Below are positions 44,082-53,580 of a DNA stretch of 64,000 nt, in pieces; the stretch's first letter is position 1; each line of letters opens with the position of its first letter. The notes under the pieces are model-generated. The model was not told where the DNA came from, did not search any database, and saw only the letters and a program-made list of their open reading frames with translations. This DNA comes from Betaproteobacteria bacterium (lineage in GTDB: Bacteria; Pseudomonadota; Gammaproteobacteria; Burkholderiales; WYBJ01), in assembly GCA_009377585.1 (NCBI GenBank), contig WHTS01000003.1, positions 92,077-156,076 of the forward strand. The letters are read 5' to 3'. The translations under genes and the position numbers were made by a program.

Positions 44082-44190
44082 CCCCTCCTCTCACGAGGAG
44101 GGGTGCCCGCGCAGCGGGCGGGGTGGTGTGGTTGTCGATCGCACGAGACCACCCCGTCCGCGACATTGTCGCGTCCCGCCCCTGCCAAGC
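44082..44190. repeat. REP-like composite hairpins, copy C
   Basis: CCCCTCCTC/GAGGAGGGG (44082-44103, loop TCAC) is followed by GCCCGC-GCA-GCGGGC (44105-44119) and GGGGTGGTGTGG. An inverted partner then appears (CCACCCCGTCCGCGACATTG, ending near GTCCCGCCCC at 44180). It fills the gap between the convergent selenoprotein and Bug genes and may act as a two-way terminator. The family also occurs at 1670 and 3247. Confidence 0.8.
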
Positions 44191-44193
44191 AAG

Positions 44194-45197
44194 CTACTTG
44201 GCCAACCCCAGATCCACGAGCACCGACTTCATCGCCTCGTATTCCTTCCTGAGGTCTTCCTGCATGCGCTGACCAGTCGCGAAGTCTTCCGACCAGAAGT
44301 TGCGCTCCAGATCCTTCTTGAACTCCGGCGCGGCGACGACCTGCTTCAGCGCATTTTCCCAAAATGCCACCTGCTCCGCCGGCATTCCCTTCGGTCCCAT
44401 GATGCTGCGCCAGCCGCCGAAGACGAGCGGCACGCCGAGCTCCTTCCAGGTCGGCACATCGGCGAGCACGCCCGGCATGCGCTGGTCGGCGCAGATCGCC
44501 AGCACGCGCATCTTGCCGTTGGCCACGTGCGTGGCCGCGTTACCCGAGGCGGTGGTGACGAGGTCGACGTGGCCGCCGAGCACCGCGGTGATCGCCTCGG
44601 CCGAGCCCTTGAAGGCAATTGCTCGCATGACGCGCACGTCCGCTCCGATGGCCTTCATCAGAAGTCCCGCCGCGATGTGATTGTGGCTGCCGAGCGCCGT
44701 GGCGAAACCGGCGCTCACCGACTTCGGATCCTTTTTCAGGCGCTCGCTCAGCTCCTTGCCCGACTTGATCGCGGATTCGGCATTGACGCCGAACGCGATG
44801 TAGTCGTTCAGCAGCGAGGCGACCGGCGTGAAGTGGTATAGGTGAGCTTGCTGCGCCCGATGATGTGATTGGTGAGAATGGTGGGCGTGCCGATCATGAG
44901 GTAATGACCGTCGCCTGCATGCTGCACGAGGTAGTTCATCGTGAGCGCGTTGCCGCCGCCCGGTTTGTTGACGATCGTGATCGACGTGGGCACGAGGCGT
45001 TTTTCGTTCAGGATGCGCTCCACCGTACGCGCGGTCTTGTCGTTGCTGCCGCCCGGGGCGGACGGCACGACGATTTCGACCGGCTTGGTCGGCTGCCAGC
45101 CTTGCGCAGCGAGCGGGCCTCCGAGCGCTGCCATGGAGGTGGCCAACAGGGCGCCGATCCAGTGTCGGCGGGCGGGTTGGTGCGGATGATGCGGCAT
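44194..45197 (-). pseudogene. Bug-family receptor gene with a one-base frameshift
   Basis: The 5' part (from ATG 45197, after GAGGAGGTAGTACGC) encodes a signal peptide and the Bug start WQPTKPVEIVVPSAPGGSND, running to IIGRSKLTY. Then the frame is lost near 44831-44840, and the rest (HFTPVASLLNDYIAFGVN to the normal C-terminus VLVDLGLAK) continues in another frame. Inserting one base (ACC-GAC-TTC instead of ACCACTTC) restores a standard receptor of about 334 residues. The rest is undamaged, so the mutation is recent or an assembly error. It lies convergent with the UGSC selenoprotein gene and could have supplied its substrate. Confidence 0.85.
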
Positions 45198-45442
45198 GAT
45201 GCGTACTACCTCCTCGTTGAGACGGCGCTTGCGCGCTGTCGATCGAAAATAGGCCACGGGCGCTCGGCGCCTGCGTGGGCCGCGGCAGTGCAGAGAAGTC
45301 CCTGTCGCCGTACAGCACGGCGGCGCAGAAAGTACCAGGGTGGTTGTGGGCTATTCTAGCCCGGATGGTTCACCGCTTCGTTCGCATCGTGACGCGCGTG
45401 ACTTGCGGCTGGCATACCGTTCGGCAACGGTAACGACAATGA

Positions 45443-45898
45443 TCAGCGCCGTTGGAAGATACGGCTGCGTCCCTGGGCATCGAAGGCGAGCACGTCATAG
45501 CGCTGCGGCGTGGGCGACTCCATCCCAGGCGAGCCGAGCGGCATCCCGGGCACGGCGAGTCCGATGACGTCGGCCGGACGTTGCGCCAACAGGCGGCGTA
45601 CATCCTCCGCCGGTACATGGCCCTCGATTGCGTAGCCCGCCACGGTAGCCGTGTGACACGAGCCCAGCGCTTCGGGTACCCGGTGCTTGCGCTTCACCGC
45701 ACCGAGATCGGTGACATCATGGGTCGTCACCCGAAAACCGTTGCGGCGCATATGCTCGGCCCAGGCGCCGCAGCAGCCGCAGTTCGGATCCTTGTATACG
45801 TTCACTTCGGGTAGCGCGGCTTGCGCGGAGCAAGCCCATGCGGGTAACAGTGTCGCCACGGCGATCGCGACCATCATTCGGCGTCTGTAGGGAATCAT
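45443..45898 (-). CDS. DUF411 protein, predicted periplasmic metal-binding
   Basis: The 151-residue exported protein has a signal peptide ending near AQA-AL, then the DUF411 hallmark VNVYKDPNCGCCGAWAEHM and the later HRVPEALGSCHTATVAGYAI and GHVPAEDVRRLLAQRP. DUF411 proteins are small periplasmic proteins often found with copper-resistance genes. The Cys-x-Cys-Cys, a fourth Cys and His/Met residues fit metal binding. No copper operon lies next to it here. It stands alone upstream of the defence operon and may mark its edge. Confidence 0.88.
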   Translation of the reverse strand: MIPYRRRMMVAIAVATLLPAWACSAQAALPEVNVYKDPNCGCCGAWAEHMRRNGFRVTTHDVTDLGAVKRKHRVPEALGSCHTATVAGYAIEGHVPAEDVRRLLAQRPADVIGLAVPGMPLGSPGMESPTPQRYDVLAFDAQGRSRIFQRR

Positions 45899-46023
45899 CG
45901 ATGAGTACCTTCAAGCCAAATTGAAATTATCGCAGTACAACGCGGCGGCTTCTTGACGAACAGCAACTCGCCGCAGAGCGCATAGGTAATTGAAGCGCCG
46001 CCCAATGCCGGATAGCGATCTGC

Positions 46024-48702
46024 CTACGTCCACCCCGTCGACAAGAACGCCTTCCGCTCGACCGAGTTGAGCACCTGCGCGCAAGATTCCCACTCTACCT
46101 TCTCCACCCGGTGGTAGCGAAGCTTGAACGGATGTTGCCGCGGCACAGCGTCGATTGTCTTCTGTGCCCGGGCCATGTCGCCGAGAGCGACGTTAACCCA
46201 GACGTCTTCGAGAACGTCGGGGATCTGGCCGAAGAGTGCGGAGATGTCCTTGAGCCGCTGCGAGAGGAGCGCATGCACGCGATCCTCGACCGAGCCGGCA
46301 TAGCGCATGTTGTAGATCTCCACACTGTCGCGGATCTGGCCGATGCGCTGAATGCGGCCTTTGCGCTGTTCGAGCCGCGAGGGATTCCACGGCAAATCGA
46401 AATTCACCAATGTACCGAGGCGCTGGAGGTTCAGTCCTTCCGAGGCAGCGTCGGTGCCGAGGATGAGCCGCAGGCGACCCTTGCGCACTTGCGCCTTGAG
46501 CTCTTCGCGTGTTTCCCGCGCGAATACGCCTTTGCGCATGATGCCCGAGCGGCTGGCGCCCGCGTATACGCCAATGTCCTCGTCGGGCAGTTCCCTGGTG
46601 AGCTGGTTCGCCAGCCACCAGATCGAGTCGAAGTACTGGCTGAATACGATGCATCCCGACTCGAGCCAGCGCCGGTCGACGAGAAGGTCGCGGACGATGT
46701 GGTATTTCGGATCCCGCTCGCGGTTCGCTTCCAGCGAGCGCATGAAGCGTTGCAGCTCGGCGCGTTCGTCCGGCGTCAGGGTCTTCATCTGGCCGACGAG
46801 GTCGTTCTCTTCCTCGTCGTCATCCTCCTCGATATCGACCCAATTCTGCAGGATTCTTTCCGCGGTCAGGCGGCCCGCCTCCATGCTGCTGCCGACCCGG
46901 CGCAACAGCAGCGTCCGGAAGAAGCCGCTCTTCGTGCGTGTCCCGAGCAAACGACAGAATTCGTTGGCGTGGACATAAGCGTCCTGCAGGAAAGGCGGCA
47001 GCTTGATCGCTTCGTCGTCGCCCTCGCCATGGAGGTTGACCTTGACCGGCTTGAGGTAGGGTTCGCCGCTCTCCGGATCCACCTCGCTCTCCAGATAGCT
47101 GCGGGTACGCAGTACGATGTGTCGAATAATCGGGTTCGAGCCTTCCAGGAAGCGCGGAAATATCCTGCCGATCCGGGCGCGGTCCGGCGCCGGCAAGTTT
47201 TGGAAGGCACCGCCGGGCGCGACGGCGTCCGTGTCAGACAAACGTAGCGATTGGCGCAGGATCCGGTAATCAACGCCCTCGGTAGCAGGTGGGAAGGGAT
47301 TGCGCAGCCACTCCCACTGCACCAACTCCTCGACCGGCGGCGGCACTTCGCCCATTACCAATTCCAGCGCTTGTCTGGGCCTGCGCCAGGGCGCACCGTA
47401 GGCACCGAGGACGGCATCGCTGCCGCAGGCGAGGGCATCGAGCAGATCCCAAGCCTCGATCGGATGAAGCTGCACCGGCGTTGCCGTGGCCAGCAGCAGG
47501 CTGCGCGTGTGCGGCGATATTTCGCGCACGAATGCGAGCAGATTGTTTGGCTGGGCGGCGTCGTACTCCTGGCCGGACGCGAGGTTCTTGCGTCGTGCGC
47601 GGTGGGCTTCGTCCACGATCACGCAGTCGAAGTCCATGTGTGCCGGGTAGTCGGTCACCTCCGAGCGGCGAGTGACGAGGCCGGTGGATACGATTCCGAT
47701 ACGTCGCGGACACTTGCGGATTGATTCCGGCCCGGCGCTCGGGTGCTCGATGCCTGCTTCATCGACCCATTGTCTCCCGTCCCAGACCGCGGCCGGCAGG
47801 TCGAGCAGGTTGGCGAGCTCGTCTTGCCACTGCCAGACGAGCGGCTTGGGCGCGAGCACCAGGATCGGTTTGTCGCCGGTCAGCGCGATCAGCTCCGCGG
47901 TGATAGCCAACTGCAGGGTCTTCCCCAGACCGACTTGATCGGCCAGGACGAAGCGGGCACCGAAGGGCCCACGATGGGCGTCGAAGGCGAGCTTGACGAA
48001 ATGCTTCTGATGCGCCCACAGGCCGACGTGCTCGCGGTAGACCGGGCTTTCGATCACCGCCGCGGCAGGCTCGGGGGCCTCGCGCCATTTCTCGATGGAA
48101 TGGACCACTTCCCGGCGCGCGAGCCGCCCGACATCCTCGACCACGAATTCCGCCAACGGCACCGCGAAGAGCGAGCCCCACAGCGCGTCGAACTCTTCCT
48201 GCACCCACGCGACGGCGTCAGGTGAGTCGTCCTCCCATACCAGCTCGTAATTGAGCTTCCAGGCAGAGAAGGTTTCGTTCGCCGAACCCATGAACGCGGT
48301 CTTGCCACCGTTGGCGAGCGTGATGACGCCGGCTTTGCCATGGATCAATCCGAACCGTTCGTCCGGCAGCACGCGGACTTCCAGCCGGCGGCTTGCCAGG
48401 AACCGGTATAGCCGTGCGAACCGATGTTTGGCGCCCTCACCGAGGTTTTCTGGATGAGATCCGCACCACTCCTGCCGCAACGCCGCCTGAGCCGCTTTCG
48501 CCGTCACGACATCCTGGGCATCGAGGCCGGAGTTGCAGATCAACCGGATCGGCCCTTGCGCCGACTCCAACGCTTCGCCGGCGACCTCCAGTATCGAGGA
48601 AGAAAAGTAGCCGGCGATCCGGTCATATGAGCGCGCGCCGGCGAGGCGCGGCGCGAGAAAGCTCGCGTCGAGCGGCTGCCGGCGCGAAGAGAAGCGATTC
48701 AA
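46024..48702 (-). CDS. PLD-nuclease/SNF2-type helicase of the defence operon
   Basis: The 892-residue protein joins an N-terminal phospholipase-D-like domain (SYDRIAGYFSSSILEVAGEAL; H121-G-K123 in LIHGKAGVITLA; GSANETFSAW) to a superfamily-2 SNF2/DEAD helicase. Walker A is VLADQVGLGKTLQLAI (residues 253-268), the DEAH box is CVIVDEAHRARRKN, and the C-terminal helicase half has GTDAASEGLNLQRLG and SRLEQRKGRIQRIGQ. The only good start is TTG 48702; an in-frame stop closes the frame 54 bases upstream. It is the last gene of the operon, 51 bases after YgiT. Helicases of this kind in DISARM-like systems act on invading DNA; this role is inferred from the neighbours. Confidence 0.88.
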   Translation of the reverse strand: MNRFSSRRQPLDASFLAPRLAGARSYDRIAGYFSSSILEVAGEALESAQGPIRLICNSGLDAQDVVTAKAAQAALRQEWCGSHPENLGEGAKHRFARLYRFLASRRLEVRVLPDERFGLIHGKAGVITLANGGKTAFMGSANETFSAWKLNYELVWEDDSPDAVAWVQEEFDALWGSLFAVPLAEFVVEDVGRLARREVVHSIEKWREAPEPAAAVIESPVYREHVGLWAHQKHFVKLAFDAHRGPFGARFVLADQVGLGKTLQLAITAELIALTGDKPILVLAPKPLVWQWQDELANLLDLPAAVWDGRQWVDEAGIEHPSAGPESIRKCPRRIGIVSTGLVTRRSEVTDYPAHMDFDCVIVDEAHRARRKNLASGQEYDAAQPNNLLAFVREISPHTRSLLLATATPVQLHPIEAWDLLDALACGSDAVLGAYGAPWRRPRQALELVMGEVPPPVEELVQWEWLRNPFPPATEGVDYRILRQSLRLSDTDAVAPGGAFQNLPAPDRARIGRIFPRFLEGSNPIIRHIVLRTRSYLESEVDPESGEPYLKPVKVNLHGEGDDEAIKLPPFLQDAYVHANEFCRLLGTRTKSGFFRTLLLRRVGSSMEAGRLTAERILQNWVDIEEDDDEEENDLVGQMKTLTPDERAELQRFMRSLEANRERDPKYHIVRDLLVDRRWLESGCIVFSQYFDSIWWLANQLTRELPDEDIGVYAGASRSGIMRKGVFARETREELKAQVRKGRLRLILGTDAASEGLNLQRLGTLVNFDLPWNPSRLEQRKGRIQRIGQIRDSVEIYNMRYAGSVEDRVHALLSQRLKDISALFGQIPDVLEDVWVNVALGDMARAQKTIDAVPRQHPFKLRYHRVEKVEWESCAQVLNSVERKAFLSTGWT

Positions 48703-48753
48703 GGCGCGCGCGAGTGCGGCACGATCAATCCCGCTCGTGCGTCGCGATCCGAC

Positions 48754-48984
48754 TTATACCGCGGCGGGAAACCGGCGCACATCGACCTGCGTGCCCGCTG
48801 CCGCCATCGCCTCGGCCGAGCGCAGCAAGGCATCCGAGACGGACGCGTCGACGTAGTCTTCCCCACAGTTCGGACACACCTGCGCTGGGACGTCCTTGAA
48901 GACCAGCGTCGCACCGTCGCGCTCCAGCGTCACTGTGGTCACGCCCGCGCGGGTTTCTGCCTGCTTGCACACGATGCACATCAT
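48754..48984 (-). CDS. YgiT-type zinc-finger antitoxin
   Basis: The 76-residue protein has the paired CxxC zinc ribbon of YgiT/MqsA-like antitoxins: MCIVCKQAE at the N-terminus and QVCPNCGEDYVD in the middle. It ends soon after, without the long HTH domain of MqsA, as is usual for partners of DUF4258 toxins. Its start overlaps the stop of the DUF4258 gene (ATGA). Toxin-before-antitoxin order is the normal one for this pair. The pair is embedded in the defence operon between the methylase and the helicase. Confidence 0.88.
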   Translation of the reverse strand: MMCIVCKQAETRAGVTTVTLERDGATLVFKDVPAQVCPNCGEDYVDASVSDALLRSAEAMAAAGTQVDVRRFPAAV

Positions 48985-49256
48985 GGCCGCTTGCTCCGGA
49001 AGTCCGCTTCCCACAGCGCAGGATCGGGTTCGTACACGGTGATGACGATCGTCTCGTCGTCGCTTGGATTATAGGCCGCGACTACATGCAAGGGCCTGCC
49101 CTTGCTCCAGCCGAGCATGAGCCGGCTCGCATAGGGCGTATCGTTTGGGTAGTCCGCGATGGTTTCGCCCGAGCCAAGTACGTCGCGCGCGTCGTCGACG
49201 GAAACGCTGCGCTCGAACATGCGCCGCAAGGCGTGGGCGCGGAAGGTGAGCCTCAT
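48981..49256 (-). CDS. DUF4258 toxin-like protein
   Basis: The 91-residue protein matches the DUF4258 family, small RelE-like proteins that pair with YgiT-type antitoxins. It begins MRLTFRAHALRRMFERSVSV, with the family's early His/Arg run, and has VVAAYNPSDDETIVITVYEP with the YEPD end of the last strand. The start overlaps the methylase stop (ATGA) and its own stop overlaps the YgiT start. It is therefore tied by translation to the methylase. It may act as an RNase-type toxin released when the defence operon is disturbed; that idea is inference. Confidence 0.85.
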   Translation of the reverse strand: MRLTFRAHALRRMFERSVSVDDARDVLGSGETIADYPNDTPYASRLMLGWSKGRPLHVVAAYNPSDDETIVITVYEPDPALWEADFRSKRP

Positions 49257-52172
49257 ACGTGGTCGTTCTCGACCGAGCCGGCCAGCCGCCGCGCGGCCTC
49301 GGCATCCTGTTCCCAGTGTGGGATAGGCAAGCCGGCGAGGAAGCGCAGGATGGCGCAGATGGCCTCACGGCTGTCCCAGTAGCTCGGCTTGACCTCGTCG
49401 CGTAGCCAGCGCAAGCCTTCGCGCGCTTCGTCGGAATCGCAGACGCGGTAGACGGCGAACAGGACGTTGCGTACGAGCGAGCCCGCGAACCCGGCGCCGC
49501 CCAACTCCCGGCGCACGAACTCGGAAGCCGTTTTCAAGCGCGTGCGGTTCGCCTGGCCGGAGGCGAGCAAGGGTTGATACTCGCGCACGCCGAAGCCGCG
49601 CGCGAACTCCTGGTACACGCCGCTCCTGAACTCGCCATGCCGTTCCACGTCCAGGCCCTTCAGGTAGAACTTCTCTTCGGCGGTGAGTCGCTTCCACAGA
49701 TGTGCAGGGAAGCCCTTGGGGATGAGGTAATTGCTCGCGGTGCGCACCGCATCCTCGATGATCGGCTGGATCGGGGACCTCTCGCCGCCGCGGCGCGGTC
49801 GGGCGAGCTCCTTGGCAACGTCGAGATCCTGGATGCTGCGATAGCGGGTCAGTACTCGCAGCGCCGCGGCGTAGGCGGCGAGCTGGTAGTCGCTGTCGGA
49901 GAAGTTCGGGTCGCGTTCGTCTTCCAGCGCCAGCATATCGCGCAGTTGCACCTCGACCTCGGACTCGACCTGGTGCGCGATCTCGTCGAGGAACGCCACT
50001 TCGTCGGACGTCTGCTTGCGCAACACCATGAGCACGGTGCCTTGGACGTAGTTGCCTTCCTTCAGCGCGGATTCGGTTTCTGTGGCGATGGTCCACGCGG
50101 ACGTGACCCGCAAGCCTGCTGCCCAGAGTATCAATGCGAGATCGGCCCAGACGCCAGCGTCCTGATGGGTGAACATCACGACCAACGAGCCCTGGGGCTG
50201 CATGTGCTCAGCCAGATTTCTGTAGCACTCCACCATGGCTTCGCGAAACGCCGATGCGTCACCACGAATCGCTAGGGCGCGTCTACTATCGGATGGCCAG
50301 TCGGGGAACAGTCGCGCCAGGTGCCGTTCCTGCCAGGCAAGAAAATACTCGGAAAGCTCGTGGTAGTTGATCGCGTCTGCATATGGCGGGTCTGTGATCC
50401 AGCAGTCCGCATCAAACGGCACCGCTCTCGCGTCCGCAGCTGATGTTTCCCCCGTCCGCGGCAGCTGAGTGCATGCCAGATCAAGAACGTAGGCCTCGGC
50501 GAGTCCAGTAAGCCCTCGACCGGCATACGTTGCCAAGGTGTTCAATGCCTGGTTACTGAATGTCTGTTCGGATTTGTCGCCAACGGTACGGGGATGCCAA
50601 CGACAAAGACGTGAGTTGTAGTGAGTTGTAGTCAGCAGAGCGAGACAATCCAAACATCGCCGCTGCGGCTTCAATGGGCTGATCGTAGAACCGAGCAACA
50701 TTTTTCCCCATTAATCCGAGGGCGAGGAGCTGGCGCGGGGTAAACAACTGGTGCCAATGCGTCCAACCTCGCTCCCGCATTAAGCGTGTCGTTTCGTCGC
50801 CGGGCTCGATCCGCCGACTCGGCAAAAACCCCTGCACCTGCCAGTCGAAAAAACGTTCGCGAAGCAAGTCCAGCACTCGTTGCTCGCGTACGAGATCGGC
50901 TTCGGTCGGGGCGATGTAATAGCGCTCCTGCTGGGGCTTGCCGTCGGCATCGACCCAGGTATGGATATAACGAATGCAGTACAAGCGTTCCTGGAACATG
51001 TCGTCCGGGCGCGGCACGAGGTCGTCGTTCTCCCATAACCTGAGCCCGTATTTGGCGTCTTCGCCCCCGCGCCGATCGCCGCGGATCGCCGCGATCGGGG
51101 TCGAGCTCGTGCAGTGTGGGCAGTGCAGGCGCGCATCCTTGGTCGTGCCGGCGCGCCTGGCGGCATCGAGCTCCGCCTTGGATACGCCCTGATGGATCTC
51201 GATGGCAAAACGCTCATGCTGCGCATTCGGCACCAGCGTGGCGATCGTGTACTTCTTTTCACCAATCACCCAGGAAGGCGCCATCGGCACCATCCAGCCA
51301 CACTCGGGGCAGCGGGTTTCGGTGCAATAGAGATAGGCATCCGCCCGATCGCCGGCTTCGTTGTGCTCGATCCCCCATTCCGTGATCTGCCGGTCGACGG
51401 CAGCATAGACTTCCGCCTGCGCCTTGCGCACGCGCTCGGCAATGTCCGGCCCGCCGCCGATGATGTTGAGCGCGCCCCAGGTGAGCAGCGCGGCGACCGG
51501 ATTGAGATCCGAGCCATAGGCATCGCAGCCCAGGCGCGCCGCCTCGAACGGCACGCTGCCGCCGCCGCAGAAGGCGTCCCCAACGCGCGGGACATGGCCG
51601 AAGCGGCGTTCGCCGAGCTCGCGCACCAGGTCCGGCAGCGATCTGCCACGGGTGCCGAGATGCGCGTTGATCGCCTGCCAGGCCTGTTCCGAAGGCCCGT
51701 CGATATGCTCGGGGCGATCGCACCATTCGAGCTTCTCGTCGTAGCTCATGCGCGAGAAGGCGAGTTGCTGCACGACTTCGCGCGCCTCGCGCGCTTTGCC
51801 CTTCTTGTACTTCGGCGCGGCCGGATCGCAGCCGGCCTGGAACCACTCGGCGCGCTCCTCGGGCTTAAGGCGCGCGTAGACCTCACGCAATGGGATCGAC
51901 TTGCTCTTACGCCGCCACAGCCCTTCCGGGTCCATCGTCATGAGCTGCAGGAAGACTTCCCGATCCTTCTTCGGATCGTCGGTCGCTGGTAACAACAGCC
52001 CGAGGATGATGGCGCGCACCAGCACCAGGGGCTTGCGGCCCCACCACTTACCTAAGCCGGTGAGCGTCTGGCTCTGCTTTCCCGAGCGCTCCTTGTAGCT
52101 TTCTTTCGAAAGCTTTGAAACCGGGAATTGCGCTTCGATGAAGCTGCGTGCTTCGGACGACGGCGCGGTCAT
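49253..52172 (-). pseudogene. DUF1156 DNA methylase, frameshifted by a 10-bp tandem duplication
   Basis: The gene begins at ATG 52172 (VSKLSKESYKERSGKQS, LTGLGKWWGRKPLVLVRAII) and contains the SAM motif VGDAFCGGGSVPFEAARLGC and two zinc-ribbon CxxC pairs (CPECGW, CPHCTS). After SRSADYNS the frame changes and closes at 50553. The downstream part continues in another frame with YNSRLCRWHPRTVGD, the catalytic ITDPPYADAINYHELSEYF and a normal C-terminus at 49253. Removing one copy of GTGAGTTGTA (50611-50630) joins the halves perfectly into about 970 residues. As it stands, SAM and catalytic motifs are on separate frames, so the methylase should be inactive unless the duplication reverts or is an assembly artefact. 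Confidence 0.88.
50611..50630. repeat. 10-bp tandem duplication breaking the DUF1156 methylase
   Basis: GTGAGTTGTA occurs at 50611-50620 and again at 50621-50630. Ten bases shift the frame by one. With one copy the minus strand reads ADYNSRLCRWHPRTV without interruption. Confidence 0.95.
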
Positions 52173-52843
52173 GAGCGGACGGTTTTACGGGTCCGCCGCG
52201 TGGCCTTTGGCACGGTGAGCGATGGCATGTCGTCGCGGTCGGATTCCGCGAGCAGCCGGAAAACATGTGGTGGCGGCTCGTGATGCGCATGACCGACCGG
52301 GTTCTCGGTCAGGGCGAACCGCACCGCCTTGCGCCAACCCTTGCCGCGCCCGTGCACGGCGTGCCCGGTCGCAGCGTTGGTCATCGTGTAAAGCCACCAC
52401 CGCTCTTCCGGCGCGAGCCCGGCCCAGTTGCGCATGGCCGTCGGGATCAGAACGGGGTCGGCGTCTTCGACTGCCCAGGCGAGCAGCACCAGCTCCTTGC
52501 CGAGCAGGCGCGACAGTGGGTTGCCGCCAGTCTTCCATATGCCCGCGGATAAGCCCTGGCGCTTGAGCCGCCGGTTGAACTCGACCCGCACCTCGTCGGC
52601 GATCGCGTTCCACTTGCCCCGGTCGAGGCTCACGCGCAGCTTGCCGTCATCCACGCCATCGGCGAAGGTGATGGTTCCGCTGCCGGACGCCGCGTCCCAG
52701 CGGTAGTGCTCAGAAATGAGAACCTCCTGTCGATTGCCGGCCGGGATCGTTACCAGGAAATGATGGGTGGATTCGTCGGGGTTGAAGCCGAAGCCCACAG
52801 GTGCCTCTTGCGTCACCGGCCGGGTCGAACGCGAGGCGGGCAT
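52169..52843 (-). CDS. DUF3780 protein of the defence operon
   Basis: The 224-residue protein is recognised as DUF3780 by its start VGFGFNPDESTHHFLVTIPA, the core RVSLDRGKWNAIADEVRVEFN and the WKTGGNPLSRLLGKELVLLAW segment, and by its neighbours. DUF3780 genes recur next to DUF1156 methylases and DUF499 ATPases. No catalytic motif is visible, and a DNA-binding or scaffold role is possible. The start abuts the VapC stop and its own stop overlaps the methylase start (ATGA), so translation is coupled on both sides. Confidence 0.85.
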   Translation of the reverse strand: MPASRSTRPVTQEAPVGFGFNPDESTHHFLVTIPAGNRQEVLISEHYRWDAASGSGTITFADGVDDGKLRVSLDRGKWNAIADEVRVEFNRRLKRQGLSAGIWKTGGNPLSRLLGKELVLLAWAVEDADPVLIPTAMRNWAGLAPEERWWLYTMTNAATGHAVHGRGKGWRKAVRFALTENPVGHAHHEPPPHVFRLLAESDRDDMPSLTVPKATRRTRKTVRS

Positions 52844-53269
52844 CTAACTTTCGCTCCAGGGATCGAAGCAGCGCGCGCCGCAGCGCGCGAAGTCGGCTGT
52901 GTTGCGCGTCACCACGGTCAGATCGTGCGCCATGCCGGTCGCGGCGATCAAGGCGTCGATGACCGGCAGGGGGGTGCCTCGAATCTCGGCTGCACCCGAG
53001 ACCGCGCCCCAACGGGTTGCAACGGTTTCGTCCACCGGCAGGATGCGGCCCTGAAATCGCTCGGGAAGGTCCCGACGGATCCAGCTTTCGAGCCGTGCGC
53101 GCCGCGCCGACGCGGGCAGCTTGGCTATACCTTTCTCCAGCTCGCCCAGGGTAATCGCGCTCAGGAACAAGGTCTCCTCTTCACACGAATCGACCCAGGC
53201 GACGACCTGCGCAGCGGGTTCGGGCCTGACGAGCTCGGAGATCACGCAGGTGTCCAGCAACCAGCTCAC
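52844..53269 (-). CDS. VapC-like PIN-domain toxin
   Basis: The 141-residue PIN-domain ribonuclease has the acidic residues of the family: D6 in MSWLLDTCVISEL, E43 in AITLGELEKGIAKL, the Asp of PVIDALIAATGMAHD and the Asp of VVTRNTADFARCG. VapC toxins cleave RNA, often initiator tRNA or rRNA. The start overlaps the end of the Phd-type antitoxin gene by four bases, the usual antitoxin-toxin arrangement. The pair lies within the defence operon between the DUF499 ATPase and DUF3780. Confidence 0.92.
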   Translation of the reverse strand: MSWLLDTCVISELVRPEPAAQVVAWVDSCEEETLFLSAITLGELEKGIAKLPASARRARLESWIRRDLPERFQGRILPVDETVATRWGAVSGAAEIRGTPLPVIDALIAATGMAHDLTVVTRNTADFARCGARCFDPWSES

Positions 53270-53517
53270 AGCAAGACCGCACGGCCGCTGTCCCGGCTGC
53301 GCTCGAGATCGAGTGCGACGTCGGCGAGGGGGGAGTTGCGCAGGAACTGCACCAGGCTGCCGCGTGGGCGGCGGGACAGCCGTTTGTAGTCCTTCGCAGC
53401 GAGCACGACCACGGCATCGGTGCCTCGCAGGGTGATCACCTGCGGACCTTCTTCCTGAGCCTTGCGTACGACTTCGGACAGCTGGTTCTTCGCTTCCTGC
53501 AGTTGCCAGCGAGTCAT
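53266..53517 (-). CDS. Phd/YefM-type antitoxin
   Basis: The 83-residue protein begins MTRWQLQEAKNQLSEVVRKA, the standard Phd/YefM fold that dimerises and binds DNA, followed by GPQVITLRGTDAVVVLAAKD and a C-terminal tail that would wrap the toxin. The toxin VapC follows with a four-base overlap. It starts 63 bases after the DUF499 gene, the longest gap within the operon, so it could have its own promoter or repress one. Confidence 0.92.
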   Translation of the reverse strand: MTRWQLQEAKNQLSEVVRKAQEEGPQVITLRGTDAVVVLAAKDYKRLSRRPRGSLVQFLRNSPLADVALDLERSRDSGRAVLL

Positions 53518-53580
53518 TGCGGCTTCCTGTTCATCTGGCTAGTCTGGCCAGTATAGGGGACCCGCAGGCCGGGTTCAACG

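Noticed and set aside
50553..50701. Programmed frameshift joining the two DUF1156 halves
   Set aside because: The break is fully explained by an exact 10-bp duplication; there is no slippery heptamer, and the surplus sequence has no homologous counterpart.
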